Assembly (NCBI GenBank): GCA_004764695.1
Contig: SMSO01000025.1
Coordinates: 5,386,362-5,450,361 of the forward strand
Direction of reading: 5' to 3'
Length of the DNA stretch: 64,000 nt
Source of the DNA: Schizochytrium sp. TIO01
Lineage: Eukaryota > Sar > Bigyra > Thraustochytrida > Thraustochytriidae
A program made the position numbers and the translations under genes. Below, in pieces: positions 33,012 through 42,771 of the stretch (positions are counted from its first letter, which is position 1; the number at the start of each line of letters is the position of its first letter). The notes below the pieces were generated by a model. That model was not told the origin of the DNA. It was given only the letters and a program-made list of their open reading frames with translations, and did no database searches.

Positions 33012-35369
33012 ATGGCTGACTCTTCGGACTCCTCCTCGCCATTATCCTCCTCCTCGCCGTCTTCTTCAGCCTCCACCCCGCCGGCCACCCCAACCTCTTC
33101 TGAGGCATCCACCCCGCGCGAAAAACAGGCACTCATCTTCAGCAAGCTTGGTGCCATTAGCGATGAGGCCGAGTGGACCCAGCAGAAACAGGACCTCCTC
33201 ACCGCCATGCTCGACATGGATCACGTCCACCTCAGCAAAGAGATGTTGGCCTTCCTAGGACACACCTCTTCCATCCAGGCACTGGCAAGAGTTGTTTCGC
33301 AGCGTAACGCAAGCCAGAGCGTATCCGCACAAGAATTTGAGGTGGATTCCGATGGCATCTTTCGGTGGAAATGGGAATCGGGAGACAAGGATCAGAAGGG
33401 CAGCTCCAAGGTTGGGCTAGAGCAGAGACTGTCGCATGGGAGCGATGGGGCAGATCAGCAGCTGGATGGAGCAGATGAAGTTCCTGTGGCAATTAAGAGA
33501 TCGTACCAACTGATGGCGCTACTGTGCGGGTTTGTGGACCCTTCGACTAGGATGGGAGGCATGGTGATGCAGCAGGAGAGCTTCCATGCATCCCAGAGGG
33601 TCATCGAAAGTCCTTCACCTGCGGCGATTGAGTTCATTCACACACATGGAGCCACCTTGTTTGCATACCTGTTTGAGGCATTCCATCCTGATTCAGAGGG
33701 AAGCCTCTACCACGTGTGCAAGCTCATGGATGTCATGCTCCGGTACAGCGCCGAGAACCTGGTAGAGTCCTTTGTGGTTAATAAGCGCGCCTTTAAGCCA
33801 GCCATTGAGGCAGCGCTTAACTACATTGATCGACCCTGCGTTGCAGATATCCTCCTTACGATCCTGTGTCCCCTTAGCGGTTCTCAGGAGGACTTTCGTC
33901 GAGGTTTCTACCGCGTCTTGCCGCAGACCCGCGTCAAGTACTTCCGCATGCTTGCCAACGCTAACATCTTGCCTGCCATCGCACAGCATATCTGGCTGCC
34001 CACCGATAACGAGGCTGATCTACAGCGCCACAAGAGCGCCGCTGCCGAGCTGCTTCAAAACCTTGTGCAGCGGCTCGCTGGTGTCGAGCATGGCTCTGAG
34101 ATTCTGGAATCGCTCGTGCGAGGTACTGAGGTCATTCATGGTCTTATCACTGTAGCCTGTGGAGATGAGCGCCTTCTGTCCCGTCCCGAGGAGCGCGCGA
34201 AACGACAAGAGGAGCTTGCTAGAAAACTCAAAGAGGAGAAGGCACGTGCGCGCGCCGCGAAGCAGGCCGGAAAGAAGAAGGGCGGAAAGAAGGGTGGCAA
34301 GAAGGGCAAGAAAGGTGGCGGCAACAAGGGGAAAAAGCAGCAACAACAGCAGCAACAGGCCTCGGCTCGACAAAATAAGGATGATGATGAAGAAGAAGAT
34401 GATGACGATGAAGGCGAAGATGCCGCTGATGTTGGCGGGGAGGATAGTGCTACAGATTCGCCGAACAAACACACTTTCCAACGAGATGCGGCGCTAGAAA
34501 CGCTGCACCGCATTGTGGAACTCTCCACAAAGGATAAGGTACCTGCATCAGAAGTGAGGGAGTACAAATCTTTTGCAGAGTCTCAAAGTAATGTGGTTGA
34601 ATGTCAGCTAACCGGCATTGCAGACCGTATTCATAATCTGCTTGACACAAACTTCGACGAGCTCTGTCACGCGTTCACTGACCCAACAAGCTTTCGCTCA
34701 ACCAACCTTGGACGCAACGTGCGCCATACAAGCTACGTGGTGGAACACCCATTCTCGAGCTACCGTTTGGAGCTAATTAAACTCATTGTTGCGTGTATTG
34801 TGCACAAGCCAAAGGTACTTTTGAAGAAGGTTGCGCCTAAGCACTGGAACTCTCTCTGTGACTGGTTTTTTGAGTACAAGCACTGCAACTTATACCATGC
34901 TGAATTTAAGAAACTCTTCATGACTCTTGTTCGGTCTGAGGAGTCAGAAGATGTCTTGCTGTATGTCTTGCGTGACTGTAACCTTTTGCACCGAATGATC
35001 CAGGAATTTGCAGATGTTGAATCTCGGCGGAGATCTAACACGTCTGGTCATATCCTCATGATGCTGAATGCTCTCCGCCTGCAGGCTGCTTCACACGGTG
35101 AGGATGCAAAGACCTTGCAAGCTTACCTTGATGGGGACAGCACATGGACTAGTTTTTTGCCGGACCTCATTGCTGAAACACTCAAGCTTGTCCAATCTTG
35201 GGAGCCATCTGACCCGGCTCTCTTTATTTCGGGTAATCCGATGATGCAAGCCAATAAGAAGCAAGCTGAAATCCAACGCCTAACCATGCCTGGACCTGCA
35301 CCGGACCAAGCCCTGATTGATCTAGGTTCTGAATTTGCGAAGAGTCTTGGATTCGAGGAGGAAGAATAA
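33012..35369 (+). CDS. SAPS-domain protein (PP6/Sit4 phosphatase regulatory subunit)
   Basis: This 785-residue protein belongs to the SAPS/PPP6R family, which binds and targets the PP6/Sit4 phosphatase. Helical-repeat sequence covers about 160-385 and 485-735. Family-like stretches include FIHTHGATLFAYLFEAFHPD (209-227), then CVADILLTILCP (276-287), and, near 675-720, LLYVLRDCNLLHRMIQEF and SGHILMMLNAL, which parallel the FEDCNLVQRIL and GYMGHLTRIAN stretches of animal and yeast members. A charged insert (about 393-480: Lys-rich GGKK, poly-Gln, then Asp/Glu-rich) interrupts the SAPS fold. The N-terminus is Ser/Pro-rich. ATG 33012 lies in a CACCATGG context. Confidence in the family is high; the partner is inferred from the family. 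Confidence 0.85.
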   Translation: MADSSDSSSPLSSSSPSSSASTPPATPTSSEASTPREKQALIFSKLGAISDEAEWTQQKQDLLTAMLDMDHVHLSKEMLAFLGHTSSIQALARVVSQRNASQSVSAQEFEVDSDGIFRWKWESGDKDQKGSSKVGLEQRLSHGSDGADQQLDGADEVPVAIKRSYQLMALLCGFVDPSTRMGGMVMQQESFHASQRVIESPSPAAIEFIHTHGATLFAYLFEAFHPDSEGSLYHVCKLMDVMLRYSAENLVESFVVNKRAFKPAIEAALNYIDRPCVADILLTILCPLSGSQEDFRRGFYRVLPQTRVKYFRMLANANILPAIAQHIWLPTDNEADLQRHKSAAAELLQNLVQRLAGVEHGSEILESLVRGTEVIHGLITVACGDERLLSRPEERAKRQEELARKLKEEKARARAAKQAGKKKGGKKGGKKGKKGGGNKGKKQQQQQQQASARQNKDDDEEEDDDDEGEDAADVGGEDSATDSPNKHTFQRDAALETLHRIVELSTKDKVPASEVREYKSFAESQSNVVECQLTGIADRIHNLLDTNFDELCHAFTDPTSFRSTNLGRNVRHTSYVVEHPFSSYRLELIKLIVACIVHKPKVLLKKVAPKHWNSLCDWFFEYKHCNLYHAEFKKLFMTLVRSEESEDVLLYVLRDCNLLHRMIQEFADVESRRRSNTSGHILMMLNALRLQAASHGEDAKTLQAYLDGDSTWTSFLPDLIAETLKLVQSWEPSDPALFISGNPMMQANKKQAEIQRLTMPGPAPDQALIDLGSEFAKSLGFEEEE

Positions 35370-36531
35370 TCGGTGTCTATGCTTAATCGAATCGTCATCA
35401 TCAGCAATAGCATCAATAATTACTGCAAACGCTCTTTTAATTTTGATCTAGTTGTTTGCTCTCGTATAGAAGAGACTGTGGTGCTGCCATATCAAGAACA
35501 AAACACAAAAACTATTTATGGCTTGGAGGGGAATCTCTTAGAGATCCAGCATACCTCCACTAGAATGCACCTTTTCTTTTATATGTCCTTCTCTTTGTCT
35601 GGGTCTGCTTGGACGCCAACGTAAAATCATGTAAGCCCTTGCCATCCTTTTATTCATCCTTTCACTTTTCTATAGTCAACTCTAAAATGAAAACAAATCT
35701 CCTTTGTCGTATTCGAGTGTCCCTTTGTTTTATAGGCCTACAGAAAATAACGTAGTTTGGAGCAGAAATCAAACGATTGAAAGTTGTCAAAGCAGAAGAT
35801 ATTTGAAGTGGATTACTCTATCTCGATTTCTCTCCATGTAAAAACGTAAGTCTGATTTCCCAGACTGGTGGTTGAATCTGAATATAAGGAAACAAGATTA
35901 TAAACGACCCCTACTTTGAAAGTCTCTCCAACAGATATAATAACGAGTTCTGTAAAAAAAATTATATCAACAATTGCGAGACTACGAAGAATTGCTGCTT
36001 CTAAGTTGTGGCCGACGATTTATCACAAGTTTGGATCTGATTTCATGAGATCTGAAGTGCTTTGTTCTTTAAATAAGAAGCAAAGACAACGCAAAACAAG
36101 GAATAAAGACAAAAAAACAGGGCGACGTTGCGTGGTTACGTTTCTCTAATTATAGACTTAGGCTTACGTAGAATCTAATTTGAGTTATGTTTGGTAAGTA
36201 GGTTTCTCCCTCACTTGGGTTGAAACGAAAGGGGGGAGTGTTGGGGTGCATTTAAAAAGTAATAACAATTCTTCTTACTCATTGTGAAGGGCGGTAGTTC
36301 TCGTCAGGCCTCCTGTCTGCCAGCTTGCCTGCGTGTCCAAGTCCCATGTCCACGCACATCCCTGCCTTCCTCCCGTCCCCGCATCTAGAATAGAATAGAG
36401 TTCATCAACTTGGTTTACGTTTTTCACCAGCATGTTGCACGTTCTGCTAGCTGGTCCGCTCGAGCATAGAAACCCTTCAATCACTGAGTCACTAAATCAG
36501 CGAGTGGGAGCATCAATTAGGGTGCCACTCT
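35370..36531. other. Convergent 3' spacer between SAPS gene and p23
   Basis: AT-rich 3' flanks of two converging genes. No coding frame or structured element was recognised. Confidence 0.5.
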
Positions 36532-37197
36532 TTACTTGTGGGCCTGAGCTGCGTCATCCTCCTCGAGGTCGGGAAGGTCTCCGTCGTCAGAGTCTCCGTC
36601 GTCGCCACCAAAGTCCGCTCCCTCAGCGCCCTTCATGGCCTCCATTTGCTTCATGAGTGCCTCCATGTCCATGCCGCCCATGCCGCCCATGCCGGGCATG
36701 CCACCCATGCCGCCCATTCCAGGCATGCCACCCATGCCGCCCATGCCGGGCATACCGCCCATACCGGGCATACCGCCCATGCCACCCATCATATCACCAA
36801 GACCAGACATTCCGTCGGTGTTGAAGTCCTCCTCCTCGTCATCGCTGTCCTGCCACTTGTCAAAGTCCACCTTGACGTTGGTCTTCTGCAGCTGCTTGTT
36901 CTCAAGGAGACGGGGCCAGAAGCCCTCCTCCTTCTTCTGCAGCAAGAAGGTCACTCCGCGAGGCTTGATGACGTACTTGGACTCCTCAGAGGCGGCGTCA
37001 ACACCCTTGTTCTCCTTAAAGAACTCGAGCTCCACCTGGTAGTCCTTGTCTTGAGACTTGCCGTGGAAGACGAGCTTGTCGTCGGAGAGGTCGATCTTGG
37101 CGGTCTCCTTGTCCACATCCGGGAGGTCAATCGTCACGTACAGCGTGTTGTTGCGCTGAGCCCAGGTCACGGGAGCGGTGAGGGTCTTCGAAGCCAT
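36532..37197 (-). CDS. Hsp90 co-chaperone p23 (Sba1-like)
   Basis: This 221-residue protein has an N-terminal CS domain (about 5-97), starting with PVTWAQRNNTLYVTIDLPDV and ending with the p23 signature EGFWPRLL (91-98). p23 binds the ATP-bound Hsp90 dimer and slows its cycle, stabilising client complexes in cytosol and nucleus. After an acidic stretch (117-124) comes a repeat region (137-177) of GGMGGMPGM units, then a Met/Glu helix and an acidic tail. Plant p23 proteins also have Gly/Met-rich repeats here, so this is a variant of a known layout. The start is ATG 37197. Its strong codon bias suggests high expression. Confidence 0.95.
   Translation of the reverse strand: MASKTLTAPVTWAQRNNTLYVTIDLPDVDKETAKIDLSDDKLVFHGKSQDKDYQVELEFFKENKGVDAASEESKYVIKPRGVTFLLQKKEEGFWPRLLENKQLQKTNVKVDFDKWQDSDDEEEDFNTDGMSGLGDMMGGMGGMPGMGGMPGMGGMGGMPGMGGMGGMPGMGGMGGMDMEALMKQMEAMKGAEGADFGGDDGDSDDGDLPDLEEDDAAQAHK
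36664..36790 (-). repeat. Coding Gly-Gly-Met repeat in p23
   Basis: Imperfect tandem 9-15 base units on the minus strand encode GGMGGMPGM-type repeats of the p23 gene. The unit is GGC GGC ATG (G/C)GC with Pro insertions. Confidence 0.9.
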
Positions 37198-37416
37198 TGT
37201 ATTCGCGAAAGGTTGCGGGGAACTCTGGAGCTGCTGTCTATCTACTTTGCACGCGAGGTACTTGAGTTGCGATACTGCTGGCTACCTATCCATCTATCTT
37301 TCTATCTGTATCCATTAGGCTCCAAAAAGAGGAGCAAACAAACAAGATTGTTCTAGCAAACTCGCTCAAAGTCGAAAATACCCGGAAAATGTAAATAGAC
37401 TATCCACTTATAACCC

Positions 37417-37437
37417 ACTTGTGGTTTGTCCACAAGT
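37417..37437. promoter_or_regulatory. Inverted repeat upstream of p23
   Basis: ACTTGTGG, a 5-base TTTGT spacer and CCACAAGT form a perfect 8-bp inverted repeat about 220 bases upstream of the p23 start. Possible dimeric factor site; no known factor is assigned. Confidence 0.3.
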
Positions 37438-38036
37438 AGAGTATAGGCAGTGTACAATGCAAAACAAAATAGAGCATCCCAATTAAAAAACAATAATACT
37501 ACTTATTTGAAATTAAATGATTAGACACATTCTATGTAGTCTCAACAGAAAAAACTCTCTGAGTTCTTTCACTCTTCTTCTTTTTCATTCATCATGTTCT
37601 TTCCACTTTCTTCTTTTTCAGTTCTTTTAGAACGACGCGCAGGTTAGTTCGATATTACAGAGGGCAAGAGAGCCCAGTCGGCTCAAATGATGTTGCAGAA
37701 GAACTCGCGAAAGAAATGTTGATGCTAACGAGTTCACTCAGAGATTTCAAGGGGCATGAATAAGATCTGAGCATTTGCAATCATGATGCGAGGAGTGCTG
37801 ATTTTCTGCTGTTTATTGACTTTTCTGCAAATCTGAACAGGAAACAAGAAATAATATAAGAATCCTGGCGCAGAAGTTCACGATCTAAGGCCGCAAACGA
37901 ATCGAAATAATTGCAACCAATCGCAAATTGCCACGGCGGATGTTCGTGAAGCACATTTGTGAACGCAAATCCAAACTCCACATTCACAAGCCTTAAAACT
38001 ATCAGTTTTACCGACAAAATTTGCGATGTTTGGGTT

Positions 38037-38055
38037 GATAGATAGATAGATAGTT
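38037..38055. repeat. (GATA)n microsatellite
   Basis: Short run of GATA units followed by TTAGATT. Confidence 0.8.
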
Positions 38056-38756
38056 AGATTAAAAAAATAAAAATATTTAATATTTTAAAATAACCATGGC
38101 CTTTCTACTACTACCTATGTACCTCCTATTTACATCACTAGATACTAACTTTTACTATGGAGCGTTATTGAATGCTGGTTTAGATACTAGGTGGATACCT
38201 ACGTCAAACGGCAGGGAGCGGTTAACTGGCCCTTCTGGAAAGGCCCCCCCCCAGCTGCAATTCGCATAGGATCTCAATCAAGCTATACATTAATAGTTAC
38301 GGTACCTATTTAATGGACAGGGACCCAGTTTGGGGGGTAGGCGCATAAGGGGGGTCGCCGCCCTGAGTCGCGCACGGAGGAGCTCCTCGTATTCAAGCGA
38401 ACGCAGTGCTTCGAAAACAAGAACGGAGTATGGGCGTTCTGCACAGAATACCCCCTCCTTGCTCTTCTCTCTTCGCGCCTGAATCTCCATGCGCAAACCT
38501 CGAATTCCAAGGCCCTGGTTTGGACGAATTCCTCTTCTCGAGAGCGACAGGCTCTGCGCCAACGGCCATAAGGAGGTCAGGAGGGCCTCGCGGGAGGGCG
38601 AAACTATGACTCAGGAATGACATACGTGAACTGAGTAGTAGTAGTAGAGCTCGAAGGTGAATAGGAGCGGTGAGGTGCATCGTGGTGCTGTGGGTAATTT
38701 TGAGAGCGCGAAGATGCCCTGCCATAGGTGGCACAGTACAGCGGCGCCCACGCTCC

Positions 38757-39122
38757 TGTACAAAGCACAACGCGGGTTGGGGAACACGGAGCAGAAAACC
38801 TGAACTGTGACTAGTGCTGCCTTGGCGAGATTTCGATGGTGGGTCAATCAAGCGAAGCGTCAGCTTCTCTCTAGAATGTACAAAGCACAACGCGGGTTGG
38901 AGAACGTAATGCAGAAAGCCTAAAGTGTGACTGGTGCTGTCTTGGCGAGATTTCGATTGTATGTCAATCAAACGAAGCTTCAACTTCTCTCTAGAGAATG
39001 TACAAAATACAACGCGGGTTGGGGAACACGATGCAGAGAAAGCCTAAAGTATGACTGGTGTTGTCTCGGCGAGATTTCGATTGTGGGTCAATCAAACGAA
39101 GTTTCAACTTCTCTCTAGAACG
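38757..39122. repeat. Three-copy minisatellite, 120-122-bp unit
   Basis: Units start at 38757, 38877 and 38999, each with TGTACAAARYACAACGCGGG at or near the left end. Shared landmarks are CTTGGCGAGATTTCGAT (C for T in unit 3), GTCAATCAAACGAAG and CTTCTCTCTAGA at the right end. The second and third units are more alike than the first. Confidence 0.9.
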
Positions 39123-39431
39123 AGCAAGCGGAGATGCTAAATGCAATTTTGCATGAATGAGATGAGGCAGTCCTGGATTTCGTTTCTGTGGGCATGCACA
39201 TGAGACTGCGATTGGTATTTGTTGTGTGTTTTGCAGTCGCTAGGAAAGGGCAGCATTTCATAGCGAAATATATGCATTTTGTTTTTGTGTGTTCGCCAGA
39301 TTGATTTTGAATAGCAAAATAAACTTTGCGGATTTATTTTACATGGAAAGAAACAACAGCGCGCTATGTTCTGTCTACTGTGTAGTTTGATGTTTGTGCT
39401 GCTTCACTGGACTTATTCTTGTTTATTTTGG

Positions 39432-39452
39432 TTTTAAAATTTAATTTTAAAA
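39432..39452. repeat. Perfect A/T palindrome
   Basis: TTTTAAAATT-T-AATTTTAAAA, ten-base arms around one base, followed by a poly-A run. Confidence 0.8.
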
Positions 39453-39876
39453 GATTAAAAAAAAACTTGATTAGAATTGAATAAAATATAGAAATAGCCA
39501 CAATGATCAAAAGATCGAAAACTTCGCGGAACACAGTCTTCCACAACCCAAATGTATTTGTCCGCTCATTTTGATTATCTATCTTCTACTAGATACCTTC
39601 CGGTTTGACCAGGCCCTTCTGTACCTACCTGGTATCCCTCACCTTTCATGTTTATAAAAATAATTTAATTTTAATTCAAAAAAGAAACAAACAGCAAAAA
39701 AACACTTACTGTTGCTGCTAGCAATTTGTAGCCAGTCTTAGAGGTATTCCACGCGCTCACCAATATTTATCAAATCCACAAAAGCCTTTGAAGAGTCCAC
39801 GCGCGTAGCGCGGGCTCTCAGGGCGCTAGACCTCGGACCGCTTGGCTGGTCTGGACAGGTCTCGTTTCTCTTTCCC

Positions 39877-39885
39877 CTTATAAAC
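39877..39885 (+). promoter_or_regulatory. TATA-like element upstream of NIPA-like gene
   Basis: CTTATAAAC lies about 65 bases before ATG 39947. The spacing would allow a transcript start in the pyrimidine-rich TCTCTATCTTTCCCTCTCAC stretch downstream. Confidence 0.4.
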
Positions 39886-39946
39886 TCCATCTGTCTCTAT
39901 CTTTCCCTCTCACGCTTGCGCCAGTGAGGTGTCCCGGTGAAAGAGC

Positions 39947-41803
39947 ATGCTGTACCTGAAGACGAGGAGCTCCTGGTTAGCTGTGCTGACAGCGTGCTTC
40001 GCAGCGAACCAGGTCGCGCATGTGAAGGGATTTGTATGTGCAGGAGATGGAATGCAATGTCAGAAACCCGAGGGCCTAGAGCTTTGCGAGGATGTGACCT
40101 ATGAAGCTTGCCGAACCGAAGATACTTGGGCTGCTCAAGAAGCGCTGGCTCAAACTCGCCTCGATCGAATCATGTCATTGTATGGGCCAATTGTGAACCG
40201 AAGCGAGGAGTGCTTTGATGTTGTTCGGAAATTCCAATGTGCAGCAGTGTTCTCAGCATGCGAAGGATTTGAAGACAAAGCAGACCTTGTGTGTAGCTCT
40301 CAGTGTGATGTGGTTAAGCAGGTTTGCAGCACTGATGGCACCCAGGATTCCTCTGATGATAGCGAACTTCCCGACATTATTCAGCTAGATAGTCGTGCAT
40401 ACGGACTCATCTGTGACACTGGGACAAGGTCTGAAGAAGAAACTTGTTTTGAGCTCGATTACACGGGACCGTCCTACTATCTGTGGGCGATTGGTTTAGG
40501 CATGGCAGTTCTCTTTTCATTCCTCAACGCTGTAGCTCTGAATCTACAAAAATTGAGTCTTAACCGCCACGGCCAGGATGTACCTGTGATTCGACAGCCG
40601 CTTTGGATTTCAGGATTCTTCATTCTACTCTTGGGATCAGTCATGGACTTTGTTGCCTTTGGTCTCGCACCCGCCAGTCTTCTAGCTCCTCTTGCTGCCT
40701 TGTCCCTCGTCTGGAACATGGTTTCTACACCTTTGATCCTCCGCGAGGAGAAACCTGCGCGTAACCAGATCATCGCAACGATGATTATTTTCTGCGGCTG
40801 CATTCTTGCGGTCATCTTTAGCAACCACTCTTCACCAACCTACACCTTGCAGGATCTCAAAGATCTTTATAGACGCCAAGCCATGATAATATACACCTGC
40901 GTTGTACCCGTCTTGGTAATGCTTCATATGGCCTCAATTGAGATTGTTGAGGCCTTGCCTGCACACTGGCGAGACCGCGGTTTCTTCAAGCGTATCCATC
41001 TCATTGGCTACGCCGGATCCGCAGGTATCGTAGGAGGACAGTCCATTATTTTTGCGAAATCCACTGTGGAAATCTTCAAATCTGCTTTTAGTGGAGCCAA
41101 GGGTATTGGGGCCAACGCGGAGACTTACTTCATCATTTCCGGCATGATCTTTTGTATGCTGGTGCAAATCACCTACTTAAACGGTGGTCTATTGCACCAC
41201 GACTCGTTGTCAATTGTGCCCGTATATCAGGCGTACTGGATTCTTTCTGGTGTCATCGGTGGCTTGGTGTACTTTGATGAAATTTCTGGTTTTACTGCTC
41301 TCCAGTTGGGGCTATTCTCCTTTGGTCTGCTGATGACCTTTGGTGGTGTTTCTTTTCTTGCTCATCTTGCTGGTAAGGAGCGCCGGATGCCTGTAAGTCC
41401 TGGCATTGTGGAAATCAACGAGGACGCCGAGCTCGAAGATGACCCTACTCATCTTGGTGATCGTCATGTAATGAATGATTATCTGATGGCGAACCCGCGT
41501 ACTGCTGCCGTAGAGGTGCTCTTAGACATGGGTATTAACCCGGACAAGGTTGGCCGCATCCTTGGTGAGTCTTCAGTGCGTCTGCGCGTGCAGCGTCATA
41601 AACAATTCGTCTTGACTGAAATGGGCGTAAACCCTGATATCGCCATGAAGATGCTTCGCGGTACTTCATCACGTCGTAATCTCCAATATCATCGTAGTGA
41701 TAACAGTAATGTAGAGGGCATTGAAATGCAGAATGCCTCTCATAATACCTCTCGTGGGGGTGAACAGCAGCATCGCATGGATGGGTCTATGCGTAACATC
41801 TGA
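39947..41803 (+). CDS. NIPA-like Mg2+ transporter with extracellular Frizzled-type Cys-rich domain
   Basis: This 618-residue membrane protein starts with a signal peptide (about 1-28). An extracellular Cys-rich domain (about 31-160) follows, with Cys at 38, 47, 55, 89, 98, 105, 116, 120, 127 and 156. The Frizzled-like pattern includes CEDVTYEAC, EECFDVVRKFQCAAVFSAC and CSSQC. Nine predicted helices (about 179-473) carry NIPA/DUF803 signatures: ALNLQKLSL near 197-205, the APASLLAPLAALSLVWN stretch (241-257) and LREEKP (265-270). NIPA proteins move Mg2+ across plasma or endosomal membranes. The cytoplasmic tail (about 475-618) holds two similar segments, LLDMGINPDKV and LTEMGVNPDIA, that resemble short UBA helices. 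Ordinary NIPA proteins are about 330-400 residues without a Cys-rich ectodomain, so the fusion is notable. The ligand is unknown. Confidence 0.85.
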   Translation: MLYLKTRSSWLAVLTACFAANQVAHVKGFVCAGDGMQCQKPEGLELCEDVTYEACRTEDTWAAQEALAQTRLDRIMSLYGPIVNRSEECFDVVRKFQCAAVFSACEGFEDKADLVCSSQCDVVKQVCSTDGTQDSSDDSELPDIIQLDSRAYGLICDTGTRSEEETCFELDYTGPSYYLWAIGLGMAVLFSFLNAVALNLQKLSLNRHGQDVPVIRQPLWISGFFILLLGSVMDFVAFGLAPASLLAPLAALSLVWNMVSTPLILREEKPARNQIIATMIIFCGCILAVIFSNHSSPTYTLQDLKDLYRRQAMIIYTCVVPVLVMLHMASIEIVEALPAHWRDRGFFKRIHLIGYAGSAGIVGGQSIIFAKSTVEIFKSAFSGAKGIGANAETYFIISGMIFCMLVQITYLNGGLLHHDSLSIVPVYQAYWILSGVIGGLVYFDEISGFTALQLGLFSFGLLMTFGGVSFLAHLAGKERRMPVSPGIVEINEDAELEDDPTHLGDRHVMNDYLMANPRTAAVEVLLDMGINPDKVGRILGESSVRLRVQRHKQFVLTEMGVNPDIAMKMLRGTSSRRNLQYHRSDNSNVEGIEMQNASHNTSRGGEQQHRMDGSMRNI

Positions 41804-42306
41804 CATATTAAATAGTTTGATTTTGTTTTCCTTAAATAAAAGAAACAACAACTAAGCATAAATGATGTACAATCTAGGCACCTGAAATATGTCCTTGCAC
41901 ATGTGTATAATGTACACAGAAAACTACATGGAATACTAATTCTTTCTTATTTTCACTTATTATTATTATTATTAAAAAATAATAATAACATATATAAATA
42001 TATTTATGATTCTGAAAGCTTTGTGGATTCACTCATTCTTCCATAATCCTATGGACTGAGATGTTTTTGAAAAGCATGTCTATCAAGACTAAAGCTCTTG
42101 AAAATTAAGGGCCAGTGTAGGGGTCAAAGTTTGAATTACAAGAGCTTCGATGTGAAACGTTTTCGGTTTGGAAAGAGCATCCCTGACACCATAGATACTC
42201 AAATCAAGTAGTTTCAGTGGTTAGTACCTTTTTTTATTTTTTTTAAATGTAATTTAATTAAAAAAAGATCTAGCCTAATTGAAATAGTGAGATAACTGAA
42301 ACAGCT
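41804..42306. other. 3' flank of NIPA-like gene up to transposon insertion
   Basis: AT-rich DNA with (TTA)n/(AAT)n simple repeat near 41956-41990 and a T-run/A-run block near 42230-42268. Nothing coding. The flank ends at the TTAA target site of the piggyBac-like element. Confidence 0.6.
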
Positions 42307-42319
42307 TTAACCCTGGCTA
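42307..42319 (+). repeat. Left TTAA target site and 9-bp terminal inverted repeat
   Basis: TTAA (42307-42310) followed by CCCTGGCTA. Pairs exactly with the inverse sequence at the other end. Confidence 0.9.
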
Positions 42320-42551
42320 AATTCAAAATGTCCCGAATTATGTCCGCAAAATATTTTTGACTAAAATCGCCAGAAAACCCTGTAAAGATCTAAAATCGTA
42401 AATTTGATTGTATGATCATGTTGAAACAACTGTTTCCCTAAACTGAGCACGATTTCTTTGCAGAAGCAAGCGTATTGAGCTCACGCTACTCGTCCAAAAA
42501 TTGGCTCACAACCTCGATAAAACGGCCTAATAGGGCAAATAGGCCTTTAGA

Positions 42552-42578
42552 TTTTCAGGACGTAATACGTCCTGAAAA
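42552..42578. repeat. Left subterminal palindrome of the transposon
   Basis: Thirteen-base arms (TTTTCAGGACGTA and its inverse) around one central base. Lies about 240 bases inside the left end. Confidence 0.85.
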
Positions 42579-42771
42579 ACTGAACTTTGCATTAGCGAAA
42601 ACGTATAAGAGTTTGGGTATTTTGGTTAGTTTAATAGTTTAGTTAATATAAACAATAGTAGTTTATTTTTGCGTTGCTCAAGTCGGAGAAACATCTAAAG
42701 ATGAAGATTTCGCGATAAATGAAGATTTTATATAAGCTAAATGTAATATTAATTTTTTGTGTGGATAATTT

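Larger units (their letters stand above)
37198..39946. other. Divergent intergenic region p23 / NIPA-like gene
   Basis: Contents: a CTAT-rich stretch near 37285, a perfect inverted repeat at 37417-37437, AT-rich DNA, a GATA microsatellite (38037-38055), a T/A block (38059-38090), a GC-richer segment, the three-copy minisatellite (38757-39122), a perfect A/T palindrome (39432-39452) and another A/T block (39655-39690). No supported coding frame. Confidence 0.55.
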
